From Parastagonospora avenae f. sp. tritici 18332-5 (lineage: Eukaryota > Ascomycota > Dothideomycetes > Pleosporales > Phaeosphaeriaceae): a stretch of 64,000 bases of DNA. The position numbers were made by a program, and so were the translations under genes. Position 1 is the first letter of the stretch; the number at the start of each line of letters is the position of its first letter. The notes below the pieces were generated by a model. The model saw nothing but the letters and a program-made list of their open reading frames with translations, had not been told where the DNA came from and ran no database searches. Below, piece after piece: positions 35,534 through 46,401 of this stretch. The DNA lies in contig JAFJTR010000002.1 of the NCBI GenBank assembly GCA_022559985.1, positions 744,001-808,000 on the forward strand, given 5' to 3'.

Positions 35534-36464
35534 TTAACAAGACTTCCAGCCGTCGATGATACAGCGAGAATCACGGCTGAAACCCCGATCCTTCCACAGC
35601 GAGAACTGATCAACGATCTTAGGGCCAATGAAATCCGCCGCCCGATCTATGATCTCACGCTTGTCGCCTTCGCAGCAGTCCCAGTTTCCGTAACCAGTCT
35701 TGCTGTTAGAAAGAGTGATGTGCATGTAGTTGCGTCGGTTGGAGCCGGGGCTATCGGGGAAGTTGACCTGTTCGTAAATTAGTTTGAACCGGCAAAAATG
35801 CTATGGAAGCTTGAGAGACTTACGCGAACAACGTCTCCAACGTTGCAACCCTTCTTGCCAGTGACGTCGTAGCAGTTGGTCGGGCCTTGGATCGGGCGAG
35901 TGGTCACAGCCTCCAAAGAGAGGGCGACGGCGGCCATGAGCAACTTGCGGACTTCATCGTTCTCCCACTGAGCGCCAACGGACCAGATGTCAGTGTTGCC
36001 TATGTTCTTGTCAGCTTGTGTTACACTTATTCTAGAATGAATTCACTCATAATTCTCGACGCCGCCAGGCCAGCGAACCATACAACGGCTCGTGAACGTG
36101 TACGTGCCAAATTGCACGCCATGGCAGTCGCGGTTCTTGTTGGGGGAGCAACGGCGATCGAGCAACGCGTACACCGTCTTGTAAAGGTCTGCTCCGGTCA
36201 TGGTGCCGACCGAAATCTTGTCCTTGCCCATCCACATCTGAATGGTGCTGTAGTCGTGATAATCGAAAGACGGATCATATCCCAGAGCTTGATGTCATGT
36301 TAGCTAAAGATTGGATTGAGTGAGGATCAGAAGAACGTACCGGTCATAGTACGGTTTGAGGGAGTGGCATCGAGAAGCTCAAGACCGCCTTCAGAGAGCG
36401 GAGCTGCATTGGCAAGGGCGACAAGACCAATGTTCAGTGCGAGCAAGAAGTTGTACAGAAGCAT
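35534..36464 (-). CDS. secreted cysteine-containing protein of unknown family (paralogue of 54087-55106)
   Basis: Exons are 36341-36464, about 36045-36287, 35824-35999 and 35534-35767. The N-terminus MLLYNFLLALNIGLVALANA is a signal peptide. The mature part contains GYDPSFDYHDYSTIQMWMGK, LLDRRC, TNCYDVTGKKGCNVGDVV, KTGYGNWDCC and a final GWKSC. Eight or more Cys suggest disulphide bonds. The same order of motifs and the same intron positions recur at 54087-55106. The exon 2 to exon 3 junction is problematic: exon 3 needs a phase-1 donor, but the only good GTGAGT-like sequence (near 36046) is out of phase. Otherwise exon 2 runs into a TGA at once. Either a non-canonical donor is used or a small deletion has damaged it. 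Function unknown. Confidence 0.7.
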
Positions 36465-37755
36465 CTTAGTGACTGCCAAGAATGTAACGGAGTTTGTCGT
36501 GGTTAATCAGCTCTCGTTTTCGTTCTGCGCGAGTTGCTCTGTGGTGAGCAATTAGAGAGGGGTTAGGGGCTGATATAGGAGGGAGAAAAGAGGTTCGAGA
36601 GCGGCCAAGGCCGCGGTGAGGGAGCGGATGATGATTAGCGGGGCTACCTTCGTGGTGAAAGAGCCTGGGCACCTACTGAGAACAGGGAGCTTTTATGTCA
36701 TTTCACGTCAGGTGAAAAGTACATGTTCGATACCAGGTAAGCTTAAAGGGATTACTCGTTTCCATTCACCTCTCGTCTTCATGTTGATACATGCACGTCG
36801 CACCCACTCTCACCTGGTCTTTCATTTGATGCTTGCCTGTCGCTGCCATATTCATCTACGCAGCGCCCACACACTAAATGGGGTTTGAGTCCTTCCGAAG
36901 GTTAAGATACTCTAAACCCTCTAATGGACAACACTGCATCAGTTCTCGCCCGATTTCAATTGCTAGGACTTGGAATCCCATTCCACTGCGTAGTATCAGT
37001 TCTGCAAAAGGTCAAAGCTCATCGCAAGCCTAGCAAGGAAAATCACAACAAGGATAAGAATTGCTGACTTTGTCACAGTGGCAGTAGGATGATTAGAACG
37101 GTGACGCGGTGTTGGGTTCAGAACAACTATTACCATACGTACAATGCTCGTGTTGAAACTTCTGTCGATTAAAAACTGATATAATCCGACAGTTTCGAGT
37201 ACGCCAGACATCTACCCAAAGAACCATCTAGATCACGAGGTAAACGCTGGTCGTATTGGTTCCACGAGCAGCGGAGAGCGTACAACCATCAACACTACGG
37301 GGCTCAGTAGAGAGACGCTACTTTAATGCAGATGCGCACTGCTTCAGAGTGACATCGTATTCAACACCCTTCTCAGTTCGTGCTGTGTGCACTCTATCAG
37401 GGTCGTCCAATCGAGCAAACGACTACCGATCACCAACCTTTTACCCGAAAGCTTCGAACTTCATATCAGATCAAGATATTGCACGCGATACTTCATTAAG
37501 TTTATAGGGACTATCCATCGGCATGTCACCCAGTACTACAAATGTGAAGGCATAATGGTGGCCATCATTATGCGGAAGCAATCGAACTCAACCAATGGGC
37601 GCAGAAGTGGGCGCAGGCCAGAATGACGAGACCATAACTGCTATGTAGTTGCCTGTCGCGCACACTATCATTACCCTTTTTTTCCATGTCATCAAAAAGC
37701 AGTCGATTTGAATTGTTCCACGCATCTCCTGCTCAATCTCAAGCCGCCAAAAGAC
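36465..37755. other. intergenic, divergent promoter region
   Basis: About 1.3 kb between the divergent secreted-protein and HET genes. No gene is supported. Small frames at 36616-36888 and 37256-37626 lack motifs. Confidence 0.55.
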
Positions 37756-39582
37756 ATGTTTGCACCGACTGCGGGGGAGCAATCCTGGACTTCAGCCGCA
37801 GCTCAACCTGGAGTAATACCCCAAGATGACGCAGCGGCTATGCCTCAACCTACTCATCGAGAAATTCGAGTTCTTGATCTATTGCCCGGTGATACCAGCG
37901 ATAAGATTGAATGCAAGGTCCGCATCATCAATCTAGATGGCAATGAACAGTACGAAGCCTTATCGTACGTGTGGGGAGAGCGCAGCGCTCAGAAAGAAAT
38001 AGTGGTCTCTGGCCAGAATACATCTGTGACTGGGAATCTTTACGCTGCTCTCGAGCGACTGCGCCAACCGCTGCGGATACGTACGATTTGGATCGACCAG
38101 TTGTGCATCAACCAGTCAGACAACCTCGAGCGATCGAACCAAGTCGCCATGATGAGGAACATCTACAGAAGGTGTTCTACATGTGTCATCTGGCTAGGAG
38201 AACTAGGAGAAGTCGATAGTCAGGCAGCGACTGCAGTGTTCGGCTTTCTCAAGGAAGTCGCAGCGATCGCGACCACCGAGTACCTCGAGCTTCCGACCCT
38301 TTTCAAAGACAGTATAGAAGGCATTGCTGCCCGAAAAGCCTTTGAGGCATTTGCCATGTATGGGAATCTATGGTGGAGCCGGATCTGGACCGTACAAGAA
38401 GCGATTATTCCTCGTGATGCTGTTTTCGTTTGGGGCCATTTATCAGTATCGCGAGCCGAAGTGTTAGCAACCTCCCGTCATCTAAGATGGGACTTGATGC
38501 ATGCGCATTCCCCCGATACATTCAAAGCAAAACGTGTTCAGCACTACGAGATGCTACGACGCATGTTGTATCCTGTACATGGGTTTATACACTCCAGCAC
38601 CCATGATGGACCGCTGGATCTACTCATGCGATGGCGGCACCGAGACGCTACAGATCCTCGAGACAAAGTGTATGCTCTAATGGGTCTGCTACCAAGCGGC
38701 GGTCTTCCAAGCGCGAGATCATACGATTATGAAGCGCCTGCATCAGTGCTCTTCGCGAACGTGACACTCGACTTTATTCAACTCGAGCAAGGTTTGAGGC
38801 CTTTCATTGGATCTGGCGAGATGTCACATCAGAATAACGGCGTGCCAACCTGGGCCATCGACTTTGCTACTACCAATCGTCTCGGCAGGCGTCAATGGAA
38901 GTGGTGGAATCACTCTCATCGTTATCGACAGTTTTCTGCATCTGGCGCGCAACCGCTACAGGCCAGTGTCTTGGAGGGAGGGATGGAATTGTCTCTCAAA
39001 GGCTCACGTGTCGATTATATTGAACTGTGCAGCAGTGTCTACGAAGTGCCCAACGACGTTCCCTTTGCATCACGTAGACTCTACGACACAGTCATGCATT
39101 GGAACGAGCTACTCGATAAATGGCGCGAGGCAAACGACAGCCCGATTGAGTACGTCTCTGGTGGATCGTGGGACTCAGCACTATCCCGAACGGTCTTAGG
39201 AGACCTTGTCATGGCAGAATATCCTGTGGAACGTGCAAAACCGCTGCATGAGTATTATCTCAAGGGCCTTTGGACAGCACTTCACTACGATAGGAACCAC
39301 GGCTCACTGTACGAGTCGGTGTGCGGCATAGTGCCGAACCAAGCTTTCTTCACCACTAAGAAAGGATACATTGGCGTTGGGCCACCAGAGTCACGACCTG
39401 GGGACGAAGTGTGGGTATTATACGGCGGCCAAGTACCATTTGTCCTGCGCAAAATCAACCAAAGGAACGACTTGGAGAAAGTCCGTCAGCGAGAACTCGT
39501 AGGTAACGCCTACACGCACGGAACTATGGATGGAGAAGCAGTCCAAGCACCCCACGAGCCCCAAAGTATATGGCTCTCATGA
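37756..39582 (+). CDS. HET-domain (heterokaryon incompatibility) protein 2
   Basis: Single-exon gene of 608 residues. The frame extends upstream without an ATG, so I start at the ATG at 37756 (MFAPTAGEQSW). HET-domain blocks are YEALSYVWGERSAQKEI, IRTIWIDQLCINQSDNLERS and CSTCVIWLGELGEVD, followed by LWWSRIWTVQEAIIPRD. The middle part has DPRDKVYALMGLLPSG, the end-of-domain motif of many HET proteins. The C-terminus ends with LVGNAYTHGTMDGEAVQ, matching the tail of the HET protein at 6634-8478. The role in non-self recognition is inferred from the family only. Confidence 0.92.
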   Translation: MFAPTAGEQSWTSAAAQPGVIPQDDAAAMPQPTHREIRVLDLLPGDTSDKIECKVRIINLDGNEQYEALSYVWGERSAQKEIVVSGQNTSVTGNLYAALERLRQPLRIRTIWIDQLCINQSDNLERSNQVAMMRNIYRRCSTCVIWLGELGEVDSQAATAVFGFLKEVAAIATTEYLELPTLFKDSIEGIAARKAFEAFAMYGNLWWSRIWTVQEAIIPRDAVFVWGHLSVSRAEVLATSRHLRWDLMHAHSPDTFKAKRVQHYEMLRRMLYPVHGFIHSSTHDGPLDLLMRWRHRDATDPRDKVYALMGLLPSGGLPSARSYDYEAPASVLFANVTLDFIQLEQGLRPFIGSGEMSHQNNGVPTWAIDFATTNRLGRRQWKWWNHSHRYRQFSASGAQPLQASVLEGGMELSLKGSRVDYIELCSSVYEVPNDVPFASRRLYDTVMHWNELLDKWREANDSPIEYVSGGSWDSALSRTVLGDLVMAEYPVERAKPLHEYYLKGLWTALHYDRNHGSLYESVCGIVPNQAFFTTKKGYIGVGPPESRPGDEVWVLYGGQVPFVLRKINQRNDLEKVRQRELVGNAYTHGTMDGEAVQAPHEPQSIWLS

Positions 39583-39779
39583 ATCCACTTATACGCACAG
39601 GGTGTCATGGATGCAGAAGCGATCTATAGAATCATAAAGCTCAATTTGTGTGACTTTCATGAGTCAGCTCGTCGGCACAGTATCACAGAAGAAGAAGCAC
39701 TCCACACAAATCTCGAAATTCCTACTATAAGTCTTCTTATAAGTCGAATCTTAGGAATCTTACCTCCACCCCCTCCTCA

Positions 39780-40746
39780 TCACCCCAACCATTCCCCCTC
39801 AATCCCCCTGAACACCTCTCCCAACCACACCCCACCCTCCTCACACAACTCCACATCAAACCCATGCTCCCGCTCCGGACTCACAACCTCCACCCTGACA
39901 TCCGGAAACCGCCCCCTCACCCTCTCCACAAACCTCTCCGTCCACTCAACCGGCACAACGCTATCATCCGCCCCATGCACAATCCACATCAGCACCCAGA
40001 ACGCTGCATCTTGTACCGCCGTATCAAGCATAATATATTCTCCATCCCCGAAGAACTCCTCCCAGCGGCCGTGCCCGCGCGGGTGGCGTGGCGCGGGTCG
40101 TCACCGCGCCAGGGACGATGTTAGCGAGGAAGGCGTCAAGAGTAGATTTAGGCGGGATGGAGTGGCCCATTAATACATCGTCTGGAGACGTAGGGATCGC
40201 GCTTGTCACGGGGTATTGCAAGAAGCATGCAGTAAGCGTTGCTTGGGGCTTGGTGAGGATAGCTTGCAGCACGCACCAGCCGCCGGCGCTGTCGCCGTGG
40301 ACGAGGACGTGGGCGAAGCCCAGGGTAATGGAGGGGTTGTTGGAGGTGAGGTAGGAGGGTAACGTGTCTCTGAACCAGGTGTGGAAGTCGGCGAAGTCGG
40401 CGAGGATGTCGGCGCCGCTGTGTTCGGGGGTGAGGTGGTAGTTTGGTAAGATGACAATTGCGTTGTTGCGGTGCAGGAAGGGGACGAGGTATGCGGCGAA
40501 CCAGTTGGGATATAAGGCTGTTCCGGCGGTTTGGAAGTCTTCGTCAGGACGGAGAATGGTGTTGAGGATGCGAGTGCTTACTAGGCCTCCACCATGCCAC
40601 TTCATCATCACTGGGCACTTGCCAGGCTTGATGTCCTTCGGCACGAGGACGTTTACTTCAATTTCATGGTCGCCAATATTCTTATATGAGGTCTCATAGA
40701 TATGGAAGCTGTCAAAGCGAGTAGCGGGAGTAGTACGGAGAGGCAT
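39780..40746 (-). CDS. alpha/beta hydrolase (acetyl-hydrolase type 3) with a frame break
   Basis: The main frame (40746 downward) has the oxyanion-hole HGGG motif in MMKWHGGGLV and the nucleophile elbow VHGDSAGGW. The acid and base sit in a second frame (from about 40070 to 39780): WIVHGADDSVVP and SPEREHGFDVELC. In my recollection of relatives the protein runs through ATPPAR... to GRWEEFFGD. Here the two halves, although adjacent, are one base out of frame in a GC-rich stretch near 40080. A 46-nt GT-AG intron (40059-40104) would restore the frame (306 residues) but would remove that conserved-looking part. So the gene is either intact with an odd intron, frameshifted, or affected by a sequence error. 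The enzyme would hydrolyse esters; substrate unknown. Confidence 0.65.
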
Positions 40747-41354
40747 ATTTGTCGTTCATATATCGTGATGCAGAGGTCAGGATACTCAGGCGAGACAGTG
40801 AAGGTCCTGGACCCTTCTAATACCTCTTTCTGACTTTCCACATTGTAACTACAACGCCCTTCGCGCGCGTCATTTTTCCACTCATCCTACGACCCTAGCG
40901 TCAAGCATCGTGCATGTCCTAATTTGGAAGAGGAGATTCAAGTCTGTGCTTCGTATGTGTCTGCCAAGTCTGGTAATTCCAGTCCGTGCGCGAGATGACT
41001 AGCGTCAGCAGAGGTTTGTCAGCAGTTAGATGAAAGGTCAGCAGATCAACTACGCAGAAGAGAACGAACGCCCACGACCTATCAAGAACAATGATGTATC
41101 AGTTTTTTCTACACAATGCCGCTACCCAAGAACACCTTGCTAAGCAAAGCAAGCCAGGTCCAAACACTAGACGTACATACACACACAAACATCCCCACAT
41201 CGCAAGACACTCATTCCGAATTCTCTTCCTCCCGTGCCTCGGGGTGATGATTCAATTTAACGGTCATAGTGTCTACGATGAACTCACGGAAATGGATTTG
41301 ATGCCTACACGGGCGTCAGCAATAGGGTCGCGAGAGCTCAAAGCGGTAAAGGTC
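40747..41354. other. intergenic between minus-strand genes
   Basis: 608 bases: promoter side of the hydrolase gene and 3' flank of coronin. No gene seen. Confidence 0.55.
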
Positions 41355-43579
41355 TCAAGACCTCGCTTCTTCGAGCTCAAGCTCCAGTTGCCGAATGCGC
41401 TCGTCCTTCTCGCGATCAGAGGGCTCGTGTGAACCAAGCTTGCCCTTCAGGTGAGAGACTTCACGAACAAGGAGTGCGATCTGGTCGGACTGGTCGGACA
41501 TGACGCGGTTCTGGTGCTCCAGCTGAGATTTAATGTCGGAGAGGGCGTCGCGAAGTGCCGATGCAGGACCACCGGAGCTTGCGGCGGGAGCGGAGGTCGA
41601 TGCTGAAGGCGTGTGCCCTGAAGACTTCAAAGTTGCGCCGGGCTCTGATGGGGTCATCGTAGGGGCAGGGGTCGACTTTGCGGGAGTCGGCTCAGGGTCC
41701 TTGGTGATCGCCGGTCCCCTAGTCTTCTCTTCTTGGCGAGAAGCAGTAGCTGTGTGGCGTGAAACAGGCTTGGTCACCTCCTCAAAGCTCGACTCGCTTG
41801 CCTTGTCAGACAAATCATCGTCGGCAAACTTGGAAGCACCTGCAGCAAGCGATTGCTTGTTGTCATTCATTGCTGGGGGCGGTCCGCGTGAGGCGACTGG
41901 CGCGGGTGCTGATGACTGCGCTGGCTTCTCAATCGTGGCAGCCGGAGTGGGTTTGGGTGCCGCGGCTGCAGGTTGCGAAGGCTTGGGGATGGACTCGGCT
42001 GGCACTTCCTTCGGCGCTTCACCGTCATACACGCTCTCGAGCGAAATCTTCGGCGGAACTGCAGTCTTTCCACCGAACCATTCGTCTGCCGTTGTGCCAG
42101 GCCTGAGACCGGTTGTTGGCGGGTAAATGTCGCTCTGGAACATCTCTGATCGGCGGGGTACGATGAAAGAGACGGGTTCGATGTAGGTGTCGTTAACAGT
42201 CTTGAACGCGCGGAGCACTTCATTGTCGTGCAGGTTGATACCGCGCTTGGGCATGAAAGCGACTCCACGCTGGGGGTTAGGCGAAGTGTACTGGGTGAGG
42301 TACTCGAATTTGTCGTTCTCGTATTCGTAGTATCGGATATTGCCGTCACTAAACAAGTCAGTATTCTCTCTCCATAATAAATCTGAATCACCTACCCCTT
42401 GCCTGCGAGGTACAGACACTGTGTGCCGTCGTCCCAGAATGGCATGCACACACCAGAGATGGAGTCGAGGATCTCAAAGCCACCAATGGGCTCGCTGGGG
42501 TTGCGGGGATCCCACAGACCCAGCTGGCGATCGCTCATGCGCGAAAATCCCGTGGTCGCGATGCGGTCATGCTCGCCCATCCAAACAGCGCGACTGTTCT
42601 TGGCTCCCGGATGCCCGGGCACTTCCTGCGCAGGCTTCTCCTGGCGCACATCCCAAACGCGCAGCTTCTTGTCTCGGGAAGTTGTAACCAGGTATGCTCC
42701 GTCGGCGCTCCACGACATGGACTGGACGATGTCCTTGTGAGTAAGGGTAAGCCTCGCCTTGCCGGCTTCGACATCCCACAGCTTCACGGTGCAATCACCA
42801 GATGAGGAGGCGAGGACGTTCTCGGCCGCGGGGTTGAAGAGGACATGACCAACTTTCCTGGAACGGTGTTAGGGCGTTCAGGAGGGATTGGAGCCCAAAG
42901 GTACAAACCTCATATGGCCGCTAAGCTTCACCTGGGGAGAAACATCTGCGGGCTCTTCGGCATCTGTGTGCAGCGTGAAGTTTTCCGGCACCTTCCAGAT
43001 GAAGACCTATCCCTCGTCAGCGCGTGCGTTCGAATTTAGGCTTCAGTGACGTACTTTGCCATCGTCAGAGGCGGACGCGATCAATGAGTCGTTGAAGGGA
43101 CTCCTGTGAGCTAATCAGTGCTGTTCTGCGTCTCCTGCATCTGGCATGTGCGCGTACCAGTCGGTGTCGAGCACGGCGGCGGTGTGCCCGCGGAAGAGGG
43201 GGATCTGGTCGGGCGCGCGGCCCTTCTCGTTGATGGGAATAACGGCGAAAGCGCCTCCTCCGCTGGCTTCCCAGTTGACTGCGATGTATTCAGGGTTGGC
43301 CTAAGGGGTGTGAGTGCGTCATTCTCGAGGTCGCGTGCACGTTGGGCTGACCTTGATCAGGTTGGTATCCCAGGCGTTCTTGGAGATGCGCAGGTTGTCA
43401 TAGCACTGCTCCTATGGGATTGTTAGTATCAATATATAACATGTTTATCAACGCGACCGTACCTTCTTTGCGCCTTGTCCAAAGACATGGCCTACATGGA
43501 ATTGTCAGGATAGTAAGCTTAGCTGAGGCGCGCATCATAACTCACGGTACTTGGAAGCTCTCACGAAACGGCCAGCCAT
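41355..43579 (-). CDS. crn1: coronin, actin-binding WD40 protein
   Basis: Eight exons join in phase to give 622 residues: 43546-43579, 43463-43491, 43352-43411, 43158-43300, 43055-43103, 42909-43006, 42396-42857 and 41355-42348. The start MAGRFVRASKYRHVFGQGAK is the coronin signature. It is followed by QCYDNLRISKNAWDTNLIK, VAVNWEASGGGAFAVIP and WD repeats such as LWDVEAGKARLTLTHKD and LRVWDVRQEKPAQEVPGHPG. After the propeller comes FIVPRRSEMFQSDIYPPTTG, then a Pro/Ala/Ser-rich linker and a C-terminal coiled coil (LEHQNRVMSDQSDQIALLVR). Coronin bundles actin filaments and regulates Arp2/3 at cortical patches. Very short 5' exons are usual for fungal coronin genes. Confidence 0.95.
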
Positions 43580-44103
43580 GGTGAAAGTGTCAAATCAATG
43601 ATCTGGAGAGGGAGAAACAGGAATATGTGTGGTACTCCTCGATGTGCAAGGAGGCGTAGGGGGAGATGGCGGCTGTGTAATGGTTTCGAAGTCGCAAGAG
43701 TGTTTCAATGGAAGCTGCGACCGGACCGCGCTAGTCGGTGGGGCGGGACCGGGATCCTTGTCTCGCTATTTCGAGTGTCCATAACAACCACTTCCTTGCA
43801 TCACTCCACACTTCACAGACACAACGTCACAGTCGCACGAAAATATCGCAGCATGGGTATTGACAGCAATTAACAATAAACGAAACTCGTCGGAATAATT
43901 GCTCACGTGCCCACTTGTCAAGAGCGTCACATTACAAAAGATTTTGAATACTTCTTGCACATTGCATGCGCAGAAAAACATGTATTGTGGACTAATCATG
44001 GGCACGAAGAGCTTGCTCTGCAGAAACATACCACCAAATGTCTCTACATAATGCTGCACTGCGGAACAACAGTCTACAGATCTTGCAGCACCGCTCGGCC
44101 CGC
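43580..44103. other. intergenic, coronin promoter side
   Basis: 524 bases upstream of coronin and downstream of the next minus-strand gene. Nothing recognisable. Confidence 0.55.
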
Positions 44104-44838
44104 CTACGCCAGATCCATACCCAACTCTTCACAGTGGCCACGAATCCACACAGCCCAATCACCCTCGCCAGCCTCAATGACCACATTCTTATCAGGATAC
44201 ACAACCCACTGAACACCAGTCAGCGCCTTGTCCATACCCTTGTTGAACGACCGCGACTTCTCGCCGCTCCACCCATCAAACACATCACCCAGCGCCTGCC
44301 GAATGTGGTTCTTGAAAGCAGCTTCAGCCATGTAGGTATACCCCCCGATGTACTTACGCCGCCGTGTTTTGCCTTTGCGATCGTCGTTGGGAAACTTCGA
44401 GGAGCATCCGTCTAGCAGGCGCAGGTGCTTGATATATGCGTCCAGCGCGGGCACGATGTCACGCACGTGGCGAAGAGCTTTGGGAAGTGGGTTCTTGTAG
44501 TCGATAACGTTGTCTAGGTGTTTGGTGAGTAGGGATGGGATGTGGTAGAGCATGACGCCGATTGCGTAGCCGACGTTCCAGGGCTCGTTGATCTTGGTGC
44601 GTAGTAATGCTATAGTGGTCGGGATTTCGAAGTCACGGTCGTTCTCTTTCGCGACAGAGTAGGTATATACCTCGGTCTTGACGCGCTTAGCACCTTTTGA
44701 AGGTGAGTCGCAGGCATCAGACTGATCTGTTTCTAGTGAGCGTTTGCCATTCATGCTTGCAGGTCGATGTGGTAGTTTAATCAACCTGATCGGCCCCGGT
44801 AAGTGGAGAATCTTATACTCAGGTGAGGTTGGTTCCAT
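44104..44838 (-). CDS. conserved-looking protein of unknown function
   Basis: Single frame of 244 residues from MEPTSPEYKILHLPG; an ATG seven codons upstream is an alternative start. A basic KRVKTEVYTY segment, a helical middle (NVGYAIGVMLYHIPSLLTKH), a lysine/arginine-rich DDRKGKTRRRKYIGGY stretch and a tryptophan-rich end (GEGDWAVWIRGHCEELGMDL) can be seen. No signal peptide or membrane helix is evident. The even composition and length argue for a real gene, but I do not recognise the family. Confidence 0.6.
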   Translation of the reverse strand: MEPTSPEYKILHLPGPIRLIKLPHRPASMNGKRSLETDQSDACDSPSKGAKRVKTEVYTYSVAKENDRDFEIPTTIALLRTKINEPWNVGYAIGVMLYHIPSLLTKHLDNVIDYKNPLPKALRHVRDIVPALDAYIKHLRLLDGCSSKFPNDDRKGKTRRRKYIGGYTYMAEAAFKNHIRQALGDVFDGWSGEKSRSFNKGMDKALTGVQWVVYPDKNVVIEAGEGDWAVWIRGHCEELGMDLA

Positions 44839-45276
44839 TGTGAGTTTCACGAACAGCAACTATTGACATCTACGATGCACAACGTCTTTGTACTCTGAGT
44901 CCATCGCTTTGTCTCAACAACATTGTTTGCCACGGTATGTGATGTCTTACCAAGAGTCTTACTCGAAGCCCATGAGTGGTGTCTCTTGTGGTATTTGCTG
45001 CCTACCAGGACCAGGCTGTGTGTGTGTGTGTGTGGAAAATATGGACGGCAAGGCTGGGCTGAGATGCAATTACTTCACTGGTCCGCGTTGGCGTCCTGAA
45101 CACGGCCGAATCCAGCCTGACACGCGATGAGCGATCCTCTCTGTTTCTCTACACAACCGACCTCTAAGCTGAACAACTTTGCGCGTTTGGGTACACGATA
45201 TCTTGCTTCTGATCTGCACCACTATCACGACAGTATCCTCGCTACCATACTTTGATACCCTTTTTCGTACGAAGCA
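44839..45276. other. intergenic with a TG microsatellite
   Basis: 438 bases between divergent genes. A (TG)n run of about 9 units lies at 45017-45034. Confidence 0.6.
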
Positions 45277-45849
45277 ATGACAACGGCCCAAACATGCGCT
45301 TGCACGTGCGCGACCACTGACAGCGCGCTCTCCATCACCGCCAACGTCATATCCATCGTCACCCTCGTCTATGTGCTCCTGATTGGCATCGGCTATCGGT
45401 GCGCTGTCTGTCGAGGAGATAAGGATCGTTCATCTGGTCTCTATGCAGACGCGGTCGCCCTGCGTAAGCAGATCGATTCAATGATAGACGATTATGGCAA
45501 GGAGCCGGCATGCGTCGAAGGTGCATTCATGTCAAAACTTCAGTATCCCAGCGAGGAACTGGCATCCATAGAGACGCTGTTGGCGAAAGGGTTAAAGCCG
45601 AGCGACAGCTGGTACTTGATCTACCGGCAGGTACAGCATGCAAGGAAGAAAGACAAATGGAGGATGAAGTTGGAAAGTATTCACTTCCGAGTGAAGCTTG
45701 CAAAGCAAATTTTGGATCATGTGAAGTTGGGGGCATCTCGAATGGATCCGCAGACCGTTATAGGACAGGAAGCACTGCTAAGATCAATTCTTGGATTTGT
45801 ATATTCAACCGTGGCGTCAGAGATAGCGTTGATAGATTGGCAGACCTAG
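45277..45849 (+). CDS. unrecognised protein with one N-terminal membrane helix
   Basis: Single frame of 190 residues starting MTTAQTCACTCATTDSALSI. A membrane helix (ITANVISIVTLVYVLLIGIG) at about residues 20-39 is preceded by four Cys and followed by CAVCRGDKDRSSG. The rest is a soluble helical part (VQHARKKDKWRMKLESIHFR and onwards). It resembles the small membrane-anchored fungal proteins of no known role. A real gene is likely from composition and length, but it is not certain. Confidence 0.55.
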   Translation: MTTAQTCACTCATTDSALSITANVISIVTLVYVLLIGIGYRCAVCRGDKDRSSGLYADAVALRKQIDSMIDDYGKEPACVEGAFMSKLQYPSEELASIETLLAKGLKPSDSWYLIYRQVQHARKKDKWRMKLESIHFRVKLAKQILDHVKLGASRMDPQTVIGQEALLRSILGFVYSTVASEIALIDWQT

Positions 45850-46401
45850 AATAGGGCGAGTGCATACCGTCGGTGCCGGAACACTCCATATTCTGCCATA
45901 TCTTTCGTCGCTCTCCTTGTGTAGAAAGAAAATCGTGTTGTCTTTCGTGGGAAAACTGCTTCGCCTCAAATGCTTCAAAGTAACGCTTGGAGAAAGCCAA
46001 CAATTCAGAGACCAAGATCGAAGAGTCGTCAGTCGTAGGACGTGAGTATCGGGAGAAGACCAAAATGTGGACCGAAGCGTGCAGGACTCAGGGCGCATTG
46101 CTGGTTGCACACAATGAATGTTGCAATTCCCTTCACAAAAAGATGTTTGTATATTACAACAAGTAGGCCATGAGGTTGATTTGCTTGGTAGAGGTCCAAA
46201 TGAGACTGTTCAAGTTTCCCAGTGCGGATGACGTCCGTCCTGCTAGCGTCACAACCCCCGTCTTCCAAGGTCCCATTGCCTCGGCATATACCAGATCCAT
46301 GACCATGGCACCAGCGATGCGGAGAAGGGTAACCCCCCGCGTCACTTTCCTCTACTTGACCCGACTTTCCTGGCCCCCTTGAAAGACCCGTACTATACAT
46401 C
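45850..46401. other. intergenic between tandem genes
   Basis: 552 bases, no gene seen. The last part is pyrimidine-rich and probably the promoter of the PEX11-like gene. Confidence 0.55.
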
